In this document: positions 50,640 through 58,532 of the stretch, piece by piece
Numbering within the stretch: the first letter of the stretch is position 1
How the letters are laid out: each line of letters starts with the position of its first letter
NCBI GenBank assembly: GCA_041736465.1
Contig: JBGSTO010000266.1
Coordinates: 21,497-85,496 of the forward strand
Source of the DNA: JAJUJL01 sp041736465
Lineage (GTDB): Bacteria; Chloroflexota; Anaerolineae; Anaerolineales; UBA4823
DNA length: 64,000 bases
Reading direction: 5' to 3'
The notes under the pieces: model-generated
Told to the model about the DNA's origin: nothing
What the model saw: the letters and a program-made list of their open reading frames with translations, nothing else
Database searches by the model: none
Program-made: the position numbers and the translations under genes

Positions 50640-51449
50640 TCAAGACTCCTGCGGCGGGCGAATCATCATGAGTGCACTTTCGCAGGAGCAGATCGGTGAA
50701 GGTACGCTTTCTAATACCTGGATAAACACAAGCAATAAGCTCTTCAGCAGATCATCTACACCCTGGGTGACAATTTGGATATTTTCTTCCAACCCTGCTG
50801 CCCAGTTGATCGAATAGGCTACTGCCGCGTAATGCATCCCCAGCTCACGCGCCAGCACCACTTCCGGCACGCCGGTCATACCAACGAGATCCACGTCAAG
50901 CCGCTCGTACATGCGGATTTCTGCCGGGGTCTCGAAGCGCGGCCCATTGGTCGCCCCGTAGACACCGCCTTCGATCAAATCCAGTGCCATGCTCCCCGCC
51001 CGATCCTGCAGCTGCTTGCGCAGGGTCTGGCAGTATGGCTGGTTCATTTCCAGATAAGCATGTCCGGAGCGGTCACCGTTATAGTACGACAGGGCGCGTC
51101 CCGAAGTGAAATTGATGAAATCGCTCAGCGCTACCAGGCTCAAGGGGGGCATCATACGGTTGATGGAGCCGACCGCATTGGTCGCCAGGATGCGACGCAC
51201 GCCCAGCATTTGCAGCGCTTTCATGTTTCCAAGATAATTGATCGCATGTGGAGGGTTCTTTCGCTTTGGACCATGCCGGTTCAGGTAAACTATCGGGAAA
51301 GGCTGCTGCTCGATCAGGGAAACGACCACATCGCCATACGGAGTAGACACCTCATGAACGTGCAAATCCATCCCAGGCAGGCCTTCGATGCCGGTGCCCC
51401 CGATGATCGCTACTCTCTCAACCGTTGGTCCCATGGACTCCATCTCCAC
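50640..51449 (-). CDS. Purine nucleoside phosphorylase, MTA/MTI phosphorylase type
   Basis: A 269-residue PNP-family enzyme. GGTGIEGLPG holds the phosphate-binding segment, NRHGPKRKNPPHAINYLGNM is the MTAP signature, and TNGPRFETPAEIRMYERLDVDLVGMTGVPEVVLARELG is conserved. The purine pocket reads YSINWAAG (Asn about 215), where 6-aminopurine MTAPs have aspartates (as in ATDYD) and 6-oxopurine enzymes have Asn. This favours inosine-type substrates such as 5'-methylthioinosine. GTG at 51449 or ATG 51443/51434 may be used. The gene lies 12 bases after mtnA-like and 104 bases before the S component. Confidence 0.88.
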   Translation of the reverse strand: MEMESMGPTVERVAIIGGTGIEGLPGMDLHVHEVSTPYGDVVVSLIEQQPFPIVYLNRHGPKRKNPPHAINYLGNMKALQMLGVRRILATNAVGSINRMMPPLSLVALSDFINFTSGRALSYYNGDRSGHAYLEMNQPYCQTLRKQLQDRAGSMALDLIEGGVYGATNGPRFETPAEIRMYERLDVDLVGMTGVPEVVLARELGMHYAAVAYSINWAAGLEENIQIVTQGVDDLLKSLLLVFIQVLESVPSPICSCESALMMIRPPQES

Positions 51450-51461
51450 CCGTAGAAACCT

Positions 51462-52505
51462 TCATAAAGGGAAATGGTTTCTCAAGTCGAATGGGCTGAA
51501 TACCCCAGCACGTGTAATAATCCCGGATACCAGGTGGGGAGGTGTGATATCAAAAGCAGGGTAATATGCAGGAATCTCATCGATCGTCGTTGGCGTTCCC
51601 CGGCATTGGCGCAGCTCAGCCGGATCGCGTTCTTCGATCTCGATGGAGGCGCGATCCGGCTTGTTTGGATCTAATCCCCAGCAGAACGCGAAATAGGGAA
51701 CCTGATGGTGGTGGGCTGCAATCGCGTTTTGGAACGTACCGATTTTATTGACCACATGCCCATCCAGGGTGATTAAATCCGCCGCGGTGAAGTATTTCTG
51801 CACTTTTCCCTGAGACAGCACATGGGCAGGCATATTATCACTGATCAAATGGACGGGAATTCCCAATTCGTGAATGCAAGGGGCAGTCAGCCGCGCTCCC
51901 TGCAGATAAGGCCGGGTTTCGGGAACGTACACCTCGATCCGCTTCCCAGCCTGCCATGCCATGTTTAGGCTGAGGATAAAGGCTGTCTCAGCAAAGCACA
52001 TAGTTAAGATGCCATCGCCATCGGCAATCAAATCGGAGCCATAGCGAGCAGTGCTGGCGTAATCGGCATATGCCTGGTTGCGCCGCTGCTCGATCCAGGT
52101 CAAGAGAGCCGCCTCTACCGGCTCGCGGCGCTTAACCGCGCCCACAGCCACCTGCAAAGCCGCTTCCAGCCTGCGGTGCAGAGCTGTGTTGGTTGGGCGG
52201 GTGTGCATCAAGCGCAAAGTGGCTGCTTTCAAACCGGCATGAATATCATCTGCAGAATGGCTGCTCAGGCGACTTGCCTCCATTACCAGGGCATACATGG
52301 CAGCAACCGACGGCCCACCGCCTTGAGTCACCATCGTCTCGATCGCGCGCGCCACGCTTTCGACATCTTCACAGCGCTCAAAAGTCTTCTCGAAAGGATA
52401 ACGGCGGCGATCCAGGATAAGCACCGCTCCATCTTCGTAGCGGGCGACATTTTCCCTTTTTAGGACAAATGGAAGCATCTCATTGATATCTGCGGTCATA
52501 TTCAC
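51462..52505 (-). CDS. mtnA: MtnA-like methylthioribose-1-phosphate isomerase
   Basis: A 347-residue aldose-ketose isomerase of the eIF2B-like/MtnA family. The catalytic Cys170 is in DGILTMCFAETAF and the Asp243 in AADLITLDGHVVNKIGTFQNA. ETRPYLQGARLTA and the C-terminal AFDITPPHLVSGIITRAG are family signatures. The N-terminal phosphate loop usually written VRGAPAIG is here TQGGGPSVAA, a marked change in a substrate-contact region. It would convert a (5-substituted) ribose-1-phosphate to the ribulose-1-phosphate for the downstream aldolase. ATG at 52505 follows AAGGATG. Confidence 0.87.
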   Translation of the reverse strand: MNMTADINEMLPFVLKRENVARYEDGAVLILDRRRYPFEKTFERCEDVESVARAIETMVTQGGGPSVAAMYALVMEASRLSSHSADDIHAGLKAATLRLMHTRPTNTALHRRLEAALQVAVGAVKRREPVEAALLTWIEQRRNQAYADYASTARYGSDLIADGDGILTMCFAETAFILSLNMAWQAGKRIEVYVPETRPYLQGARLTAPCIHELGIPVHLISDNMPAHVLSQGKVQKYFTAADLITLDGHVVNKIGTFQNAIAAHHHQVPYFAFCWGLDPNKPDRASIEIEERDPAELRQCRGTPTTIDEIPAYYPAFDITPPHLVSGIITRAGVFSPFDLRNHFPL

Positions 52506-52520
52506 ATCCTTTGTTCGATC

Positions 52521-53303
52521 TTAGAATCGCCTCAGACCAACCAGGTTGCCATATCCCGCGATATTCAAATAGATGGAGATGGCAACGAACACCAGGCCGA
52601 AGATCAGCACCAGGTAATCGGCTGTGCGCAGTTTTATTTCGAGAAATGTCGTACGTGATTCCCGAGCGCCAAAGCCTCGCGACTCAAGCGCCATGGCAAA
52701 GATATTGGTGCTGCGTATCGTGGAGATGAAGACCGGAATGAGCAATGGGATGAATTTGCGCATGCGTTCGATCACATTCCCGCTTTCCAGGTTCAGACCG
52801 CGACTGCGCTGTGCCTGACCGATGATCAGCGTATTGGCTGCGATGGTCGGCACCAGGCGAAGTGAGGTCGAAATGGCAAACCCCACACGGTAAGGCAGTC
52901 CTAAGCGGATCATTCCCATGACCAATTCTTCGTTGCGTGTGGTGCTGACCATGATCATTCCCATGGTAATGATCGTCAACATGAGCAAGGTACGCGCAAT
53001 GCTGTAAAGCAGCGATTCGACTTCGATGATCCAGAAGAGCGGCGTAATGCCATTCGCAAAGAGATTCCAGATCACCAGGCTGGAGACCGTAAGCACGAGC
53101 AGCACAAACCGGATGCGGCGCAGGTTGGGCCATGCCCTGGCGATGACCAGCTGCAAGAAAACTAGCGCCACGCATGGGAGCAGCCAAAGCGGGCTTTCGA
53201 ATTGCAATACAGCGATGAAAATGATCATGAATATCAGCAGCTTGGTGCGGGGATCCAAGCGGTGAATGGGGGTCTCATAATCCAGGTAGATTTCGGCTTC
53301 CAT
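52521..53303 (-). CDS. ecfT: ECF transporter T component (EcfT)
   Basis: A 260-residue membrane scaffold. Helices start at RLDPRTKLLIFMIIFIAVLQF. The cytoplasmic coupling-helix signature is MALESRGFGARESRT near residue 205 (the ARG/SRG motif that docks to the ATPases). ATG at 53303 overlaps the ATPase stop as TGATG, and GGAGGGAG is upstream. With the fused ATPase and the S component at 49702 it completes an ECF importer within one operon. Confidence 0.9.
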   Translation of the reverse strand: MEAEIYLDYETPIHRLDPRTKLLIFMIIFIAVLQFESPLWLLPCVALVFLQLVIARAWPNLRRIRFVLLVLTVSSLVIWNLFANGITPLFWIIEVESLLYSIARTLLMLTIITMGMIMVSTTRNEELVMGMIRLGLPYRVGFAISTSLRLVPTIAANTLIIGQAQRSRGLNLESGNVIERMRKFIPLLIPVFISTIRSTNIFAMALESRGFGARESRTTFLEIKLRTADYLVLIFGLVFVAISIYLNIAGYGNLVGLRRF

Positions 53304-55054
53304 CAGTTGCTCCCTCCGCGCAGGCATTCCAGCATGTCTTCAGGTCGCAGCATGGTTTTCCCCAGCAGATTGCTAAATTGGATGAAATGAGGTGGCCGCA
53401 GGTAGGCCTCCGTGAGCAAGTCTTCTTGCCCAAAAACCTGGCGCGGGGTTCCCTGGAGGAATAATCTGCCATCTTTGATTACAAATACTCTTTGCGCATA
53501 TTCTGCCACTACCCACATATGGTGGGTGACAAATATGATCGTGCTGCCTTGCGCATTCAGCCTGCGCACCATGTCCATCATACTGCGCTGCTCGCCGTAG
53601 TCCAGTCCAGTCGTGGGTTCATCCAGAATGAGCACTTCCGGGCGGGCCGCTAGCACTGCTGCGACCGCCACTCTCTGCCGCCCGCTTTTGGTCAGGCTGA
53701 ACGGATCCTGATCTTCAAACCCGGCTAAGCCAACCGCCGCTAATGCTTCTTCCACCCGGCTTTTTATATCCTTCTCACCGAGACCGCGCAAACGGGGGCT
53801 GAACGCGACTTCATCGAACACGGTTTCTGAAAATATCTGGTGGTCTGGGTTTTGAAAAACATATCCCACTTTCTGTCCGAGCCTAAAAACGCCTTGCTGC
53901 CGGGTCGGCTGATCGCCAACCAGCACCTCACCCAGGCTAGGCAGTAATAACCCGTTCAGATGCTTGGCGAGCGTGGTCTTCCCACTGCCATTTTGCCCCA
54001 CAATAGCGATCATCTCGCCCGGAAAAATCTCCAGGTCAACGCCGTGCAGTGCCTGAACGCCGCCTGGATAAGTATGCGAGAGTTCCTGGCACTTGATCAG
54101 CGGCCTCCCGCTGTTTTTCAATGCTTGCGTCTCTCGCTCGACCAGGGAAGCATACCCTGCTTCAGATAATCCCCAGCCAGACTTTTCGAAACTCCTTATC
54201 CCCTCATCAGGTGTGAACGGGAGCGGCTGGCTTTCCTGCTCGCCAGCATCGATACCTGCCTGAAGATTGCCGCCGGCTGCCTTCCTTGCCTGCAAAAAGA
54301 AACGCGGAATTCCCAAGGGCATTAGCCCCAACTCCTCCATCAAATCGACATCCTGGAGCACATCCCGCGTCGCACCCAAACGCACGATCTCACCATCCTT
54401 CAGGAAAGCCACTCGATCGGCGTGCAGCACTTCCTCGGTTTCATGTTCCACCACCATCAAAGTGATGTCATGGCGCTGGCGTAAATTATCGGTAATTTGG
54501 AAGATGCCCAGCTTGCTGATCGGATCCAGATCGGTCGTGGGCTCATCCATGACCAGCACCTGGGGCTTCATTGCCAGCACAGAGGCAATGGCTAGTTTTT
54601 GTTTCTGCCCGCCCGAAAGGGTCGAAGGAGGTCTTTTGCGGAATTTCTCCAAACCCACATAAGCCAAATTCTCGTGGATTCGGTCGGCAATCTCCGCTCT
54701 GGGCACAGCAAAGTTTTCCGGCCCAAAGGCAACCTCCAGCTCCACACTGGTAGAAAACAACTGGGCTTCGAAATCCTGGAAAACCAATCCCACCTGTTCT
54801 GCCATCTGAGAGACAATATGCTGGCGAGTATTGCGCCCATTGACGATTACATCGCCGCTAAATTTTCCTTTATGAAAATGGGGAATCAGCCCATTGATAC
54901 AGGCTGCCAGGGTGCTCTTCCCAGCCTCGCTGGGCCCCATCACCACCAAGAATTCACCCTTGCCCACCTCGAGCTGAATATCTTTCAAAGCCGGCTTCTT
55001 CATTCCCCGATAGCGATAGCTCAACTCCTGGATAGAAATCACGGGTTCGGGCAT
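53303..55054 (-). CDS. Fused double ECF ATPase (EcfA1-EcfA2)
   Basis: A 583-residue protein with two ABC domains. Domain 1 (about 5-230): Walker A GPSEAGKST, signature LSGGQKQKLAIA, Walker B VLVMDEPTTDLD. Domain 2 (about 320-545): Walker A GQNGSGKTT, degenerate signature SLTKSGRQRVAVA, Walker B ILDEPTTGLD. The weakened second signature is familiar from ECF/CbiO-type ATPases. Start at ATG 55054 is preferred: the longer frame opens at 55093, where the ATG is formed from the promoter -10 (TATAAT), and so cannot be transcribed from it. It is the first gene of the operon. Confidence 0.92.
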   Translation of the reverse strand: MPEPVISIQELSYRYRGMKKPALKDIQLEVGKGEFLVVMGPSEAGKSTLAACINGLIPHFHKGKFSGDVIVNGRNTRQHIVSQMAEQVGLVFQDFEAQLFSTSVELEVAFGPENFAVPRAEIADRIHENLAYVGLEKFRKRPPSTLSGGQKQKLAIASVLAMKPQVLVMDEPTTDLDPISKLGIFQITDNLRQRHDITLMVVEHETEEVLHADRVAFLKDGEIVRLGATRDVLQDVDLMEELGLMPLGIPRFFLQARKAAGGNLQAGIDAGEQESQPLPFTPDEGIRSFEKSGWGLSEAGYASLVERETQALKNSGRPLIKCQELSHTYPGGVQALHGVDLEIFPGEMIAIVGQNGSGKTTLAKHLNGLLLPSLGEVLVGDQPTRQQGVFRLGQKVGYVFQNPDHQIFSETVFDEVAFSPRLRGLGEKDIKSRVEEALAAVGLAGFEDQDPFSLTKSGRQRVAVAAVLAARPEVLILDEPTTGLDYGEQRSMMDMVRRLNAQGSTIIFVTHHMWVVAEYAQRVFVIKDGRLFLQGTPRQVFGQEDLLTEAYLRPPHFIQFSNLLGKTMLRPEDMLECLRGGSN

Positions 55055-55091
55055 GAGGCGGTCCTCTGACTGAGAATGGGTGCTGGAATTC

Positions 55092-55119
55092 ATTATAGGC
55101 AGAAATATAGGGGTGTCAA
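55092..55119 (-). promoter_or_regulatory. Consensus sigma70 promoter of the ECF/nucleoside-salvage operon
   Basis: Minus-strand TTGACA (55114-55119), 16-base spacer, TATAAT (55092-55097): a fully consensus promoter. Transcription would start near 55085 and give a leader of about 30 bases to ATG 55054. Confidence 0.85.
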
Positions 55120-55163
55120 GCCACCTGCCGCACCGCTGTATTGTCGGAAATCGCGTGACTGCC

Positions 55164-55205
55164 TGGACAGAACGCCGAATTGTACATATACTTGTACCGG
55201 TACAA
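55164..55205 (+). promoter_or_regulatory. Promoter with palindromic operator before tupBC-like genes
   Basis: TGGACA (55164-55169), 17-base spacer, TATACT (55187-55192). A perfect 14-base palindrome TTGTACCGGTACAA (55192-55205) overlaps the predicted start point, and an extra TTGTAC copy lies at 55180-55185. This arrangement suggests repression by a dimeric regulator. Confidence 0.65.
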
Positions 55206-55237
55206 TCGCTACATCAGACGGAGCACTCTTCGAAAAC

Positions 55238-55897
55238 ATGACTGCTGATTTTTCCGAAATCGTTATCCTTTCCCTGCAGGTGAGCGGGATCGCCCTATTT
55301 TTCAGCACTTTATTGGGCATCCCAATTGGCGCGCTGATGGGACTGTACCGTTTTCCAGGCAGAAAGCTAGCCGTAGCCCTGCTGTACACCGGCATGGGCT
55401 TTCCTCCAGTTGTGATCGGGTTGCTGGTGTATTTGCTGCTCTCCCGCTCTGGGCCGTTGGGATCTCTGCAATTAAGCTGGATCCCTGATCTATTTACTCC
55501 GGGCGCAATGGTCATTGCACAAACGATCATCAGCTTTCCATTGGTGGCTGGTTTTACCATGGCGGCTGTGCTGGCAGTGGATCCCCAGCTGCGCCAGCAG
55601 ATGCGTTCCCTGGGCGCCTCGGAAAGGCAGACTGCCCTGACTCTACTGGCAGAAGTACGCCTGGGTGTGATTGTCTCGATCGTAGCGGGTTTCGGCAGCA
55701 TTATTTCAGAAGTAGGTGCAGTCATGCTGGTGGGTGGTAACATCGCCGGACGCACACGGGTCATGACAACCGCAATTGTATTAGAAACGCGCAAGGGTGA
55801 TTTTGACCTGGCTCTGGCTTTAGGGGCAGTTTTATTGGCCCTCACATTCCTTGCCAACCTGATCATGCTGCGCTTACAAGGGAAGAGCTTGGACTGA
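55238..55897 (+). CDS. tupB: TupB-like (tungstate-type) ABC transporter permease
   Basis: A 219-residue permease of the size and wording of TupB. MTADFSEIVILSLQVSGIALFFSTLLGIPIG opens, the middle has GFPPVVIGLLVYLLLSRSGPLG, and the EAA-like loop is SLGASERQTALTLLAEVRLGV. The C-terminal GGNIAGRTRVMTTAIVLETRKGDFDLALALG is characteristic of tungstate/molybdate-type systems of the Tup class. ATG at 55238 is used because no earlier in-frame start has a ribosome-binding site. The matching binding protein (tupA) is not in the window. The ATPase gene overlaps by one base. Confidence 0.8.
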   Translation: MTADFSEIVILSLQVSGIALFFSTLLGIPIGALMGLYRFPGRKLAVALLYTGMGFPPVVIGLLVYLLLSRSGPLGSLQLSWIPDLFTPGAMVIAQTIISFPLVAGFTMAAVLAVDPQLRQQMRSLGASERQTALTLLAEVRLGVIVSIVAGFGSIISEVGAVMLVGGNIAGRTRVMTTAIVLETRKGDFDLALALGAVLLALTFLANLIMLRLQGKSLD

Positions 55898-56628
55898 TGA
55901 AAGAAACCATCTATCGCTTGCGGAACCTGGCAAAAGATTACTCCGGTCGTCGAGTGCTGGATATCGCCTCCCTGGATATTTACCGGGGAGAGGTGCTGGC
56001 TATCGTCGGGCCGAGTGGATCAGGTAAGAGCACGCTGCTGCGTTTGCTGAATTTTCTCGAATCGCCGACCCAGGGTAGCATCAACTTTCAGGGTGTGAGC
56101 TATAACGGTGTCAAATCGCCTGCCCTGGAAGTGCGCCGGCAGATTACCACCGTCTTTCAAAGGCCGCTCTTACTGAATCGCACGGTTTGGGCTAACGTGC
56201 TGTTTGGCCTGGAACTGCGCAGCTCCCCGCGCAAGCAGGAGCGCGCCCGGCAAGCTCTGGAGCAGGTCGGATTGTTAGACGCAGCCAGCCAGGCTGCGCT
56301 AACGCTCTCCGGCGGCGAAGGCCAACGGGTTTCTCTGGCGCGCGCCATCGCCCTCCAACCCCAGGTGCTGCTGTTGGATGAACCCACCGCCAACCTGGAT
56401 CCATATAACATTGCCAAAATCGAAGACATCATTTACAAACTTAACCAAGACCAAGCTATCACTATGGTCGTGGTAACGCACAACATATTCCAGGCGCGCC
56501 GGTTAGCACAAAGGGTGGCGTTTATTATGGATGGTCAGGTGGTAGAAGTCGCACAAAATCCCGACTTCTTCGAGGCCCCGCAGGATGTGCGCACGGCTTC
56601 ATTTGTGCGTGGAGAAATGGTTTACTAA
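55897..56628 (+). CDS. tupC: TupC-like ABC transporter ATPase
   Basis: A 243-residue ATPase. Walker A is GPSGSGKST, the signature is LSGGEGQRVSLARA, Walker B is VLLLDEPTANLDPYN, and the switch region is MVVVTHNIFQARRLAQRV. The signature SGGEGQ instead of SGGQ/Q is familiar from TupC. ATG overlaps the tupB stop (TGATG at 55895-55899). It would energise TupB. No tungstate-dependent enzyme gene is in the window. Confidence 0.85.
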   Translation: MKETIYRLRNLAKDYSGRRVLDIASLDIYRGEVLAIVGPSGSGKSTLLRLLNFLESPTQGSINFQGVSYNGVKSPALEVRRQITTVFQRPLLLNRTVWANVLFGLELRSSPRKQERARQALEQVGLLDAASQAALTLSGGEGQRVSLARAIALQPQVLLLDEPTANLDPYNIAKIEDIIYKLNQDQAITMVVVTHNIFQARRLAQRVAFIMDGQVVEVAQNPDFFEAPQDVRTASFVRGEMVY

Positions 56629-56642
56629 ATACAACCTCGCTC

Positions 56643-57215
56643 TTACCCCGGCAGCCTGGAATTCAAAGACATCATATGCTGCAGCGCCTGCATGGCTTGC
56701 TCGAATGTCAGCACCTGCCCCCCGAAGCCGGTCTGGAATCTGCTGGCATCCTCCTGGTTTGCAAAGCACAGCAAGGAGGGCGCACAGCAAATCTGCACCT
56801 GGCTCTGCAATACGAATACTGCCTGGCGCACATTGTGCATTTTTCCGTATAGATAATCCGTTGCCAGCGCTGAAATCACCCTGGATTCATGAGAGATATA
56901 CATTAAGCCGCAGTGTGGGCAGCACGCTGCGACCTGGCTGCCATCATCCAACCGCAGCGATACAGCCGTGCGCTGATCTACGCCCACTCCACACATTACG
57001 CACCCGGCTCTTGGCGAAACCAGGTGATCAGGCTGCTGGCAGGTCAAGCGACCATGCGAGCGGTGCACCAGTCCGGCGCTCACCAGAGCGGCAATATCGC
57101 GATAGATCGTCGCAGACGAAATACCCAGGTGTTGCTGCACCTCGCGCACCGTCGCCGCACCTCGCCCACGCAAATAGTCCAGGATTAGCCCCTTTCGCTC
57201 ACTTAAATAGTCCAA
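56643..57215 (-). CDS. DeoR-type HTH regulator with cysteine-rich NosL-like domain (copper-responsive candidate)
   Basis: A 190-residue regulator starting with TTG at 57215, preceded by GGAGGG with seven bases of spacing. An N-terminal winged helix (residues 8-50, VREVQQHLGISSATIYRDIAALV) leads to a metal-binding part with Cys72/Cys75 (GCVMCG), Cys98/Cys99/His101/Cys102 (CCPHCG) and Cys143/Cys144/Cys150 (QICCAPSLLC). The end, FANQEDASRFQTGFGGQVLTFEQAM, closely resembles the copper chaperone NosL. The fusion of HTH with NosL-like metal sites strongly suggests sensing of copper or a similar soft metal. It is divergent from the PCuAC-Sco operon. Confidence 0.78.
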   Translation of the reverse strand: MDYLSERKGLILDYLRGRGAATVREVQQHLGISSATIYRDIAALVSAGLVHRSHGRLTCQQPDHLVSPRAGCVMCGVGVDQRTAVSLRLDDGSQVAACCPHCGLMYISHESRVISALATDYLYGKMHNVRQAVFVLQSQVQICCAPSLLCFANQEDASRFQTGFGGQVLTFEQAMQALQHMMSLNSRLPG

Positions 57216-57234
57216 ATATCATCCCTCCCTCACC

Positions 57235-57269
57235 TTGCCTATCAGATTCAAGCATGATAATATTATCAT
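57235..57269 (+). promoter_or_regulatory. Promoter with palindromic metal-regulator site before the PCuAC-Sco operon
   Basis: TTGCCT (57235-57240), 17-base spacer, TAATAT (57258-57263). A perfect 16-base palindrome ATGATAATATTATCAT (57254-57269) covers the -10, resembling Fur/PerR-type boxes. It lies between the divergent HTH-NosL gene and PCuAC, a natural operator for that regulator. Confidence 0.7.
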
Positions 57270-57312
57270 AATTTCTCAAATATTCTCAAGTTTTCCCAGG
57301 AGGACACATTCT

Positions 57313-57825
57313 ATGAAGCGCTTGGTTTTCCCCCTTTTACTGGTGGCAGCTCTATTGTTGAGTGCCTGCGCCAGCAGCAGCGGTCCAAAGATCGAAGTGC
57401 AAGACCCCTGGGCACGCGCTGCAGCGATGGGCGGTGAAATGAGCGGCCAAACCATGGGCAATATGGGCACACCCACCGGCAACACCGCCATGGGAGAAAT
57501 GCAGCACGGTGGCGCCAACAGCGGCGCATTCATGCTCATTCTCAACAGCGGCAGTGATGCCGACCGGTTGGTAAAAGCCGAGAGCGATGTCGCCAACGCG
57601 GTTGAAATTCACCTGAGCGAAATGAAAGACGGGGTGATGACCATGCGGCAGGTAGAGGGCATCGACATCCCTGCCAAAGGTCAGGCCGAATTGAAACCCG
57701 GCTCCTATCACGTGATGCTAATCGGCTTGACACGCGACCTGGTGGCGGGCGAGAAAATCAAGATCACACTTCAGTTTGAGAAGAACGGCAGCATCGAGGT
57801 TGAGGCCGAGGTTCGGGCTCCTTGA
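57313..57825 (+). CDS. PCu(A)C-type periplasmic copper chaperone
   Basis: A 170-residue lipoprotein (lipobox LLLSACASS, cysteine near residue 18) of the DUF461/PCuAC family, which delivers Cu(I) to cytochrome oxidase CuA sites. Copper-ligand positions are present in VEIHLSEMKDGVMTMR and YHVMLIGLTRDL. A methionine/glycine-rich insertion (about residues 39-62, MGGEMSGQTMGNMG...) adds extra potential copper ligands. ATG at 57313 follows AGGAGG. It is directly followed by a Sco-family gene and is probably controlled by the divergent regulator. Confidence 0.9.
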   Translation: MKRLVFPLLLVAALLLSACASSSGPKIEVQDPWARAAAMGGEMSGQTMGNMGTPTGNTAMGEMQHGGANSGAFMLILNSGSDADRLVKAESDVANAVEIHLSEMKDGVMTMRQVEGIDIPAKGQAELKPGSYHVMLIGLTRDLVAGEKIKITLQFEKNGSIEVEAEVRAP

Positions 57826-57873
57826 TCGTCGCAGGCTGCGCTAATTCCACAGCTTTTATAGGCTTGTTCTACC

Positions 57874-58479
57874 ATGAAATCTAACTTTCTGGCGCTGGCG
57901 CTGCTTGGAATCCTGTTAGTTGCCGGCCTGGGTTTTGGCGTTTACCAGGCATTCTTCGCCGCACCATCATTCAACGGTAATGTTATCGATCCTCCTGCGC
58001 CTGCGCCAGAATTTACCCTTGAATCCGATCATGGGCCAGTAAAACTTGCCGACTTTCAGGGTAAATATATTCTTCTCTACTTCGGCTACTCATACTGCCC
58101 GGATGTTTGCCCTTCCACCCTCTCGGATATGAAACGAGTGGTGAACGCTGTGGATCCCCAATCGGCGCTCCTGCAGGGCATCTATGTGTCGGTTGATCCA
58201 CGGCGAGACACCCCGGGGAGAATGGGTGAATTTTCCCGTTTCTATCACCCATCCTTCATCGGCCTGTCTGGATCGATGGAAGCCATCGCACAAACTGCCA
58301 CCGCCTACGGGATCGTTTTTCGCTACAATGACGCCGAATCGACCACCAATTACACGGTGGATCACACTTCCAGGATTACCGTGATAGACCCACAGGGCAG
58401 AATCCGCCTGCATTGGGAGCACGGCACAAGCTCAGATGAAATGATCTCCGATTTGCGGCAGTTGATGCGAGAGGATTGA
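57874..58479 (+). CDS. SCO1/SenC-family copper chaperone
   Basis: A 201-residue thioredoxin-fold protein with an N-terminal membrane anchor (ALALLGILLVAGLGFGVYQAFFA). The copper site is CPDVC in GYSYCPDVCPSTLSD (residues about 73-77) and the conserved His in YTVDHTSRITVIDP. VSVDPRRDTP is also typical. It assists CuA insertion in cytochrome c oxidase or maintains thiol redox state. It sits 48 bases after PCuAC. The oxidase itself is outside the window. Confidence 0.92.
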   Translation: MKSNFLALALLGILLVAGLGFGVYQAFFAAPSFNGNVIDPPAPAPEFTLESDHGPVKLADFQGKYILLYFGYSYCPDVCPSTLSDMKRVVNAVDPQSALLQGIYVSVDPRRDTPGRMGEFSRFYHPSFIGLSGSMEAIAQTATAYGIVFRYNDAESTTNYTVDHTSRITVIDPQGRIRLHWEHGTSSDEMISDLRQLMRED

Positions 58480-58532
58480 GCTGAGCCTGGCTGTTGGAAA
58501 ACCGTCTGGCGATGCGTCGCCGTGAAATAAAC
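58480..58532. other. Convergent intergenic gap with a small hairpin
   Basis: A short hairpin GGCGA-TGCG-TCGCC (58508-58521) lies between convergent sco and add genes. The T-run is weak, so a terminator is only possible. Confidence 0.35.
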
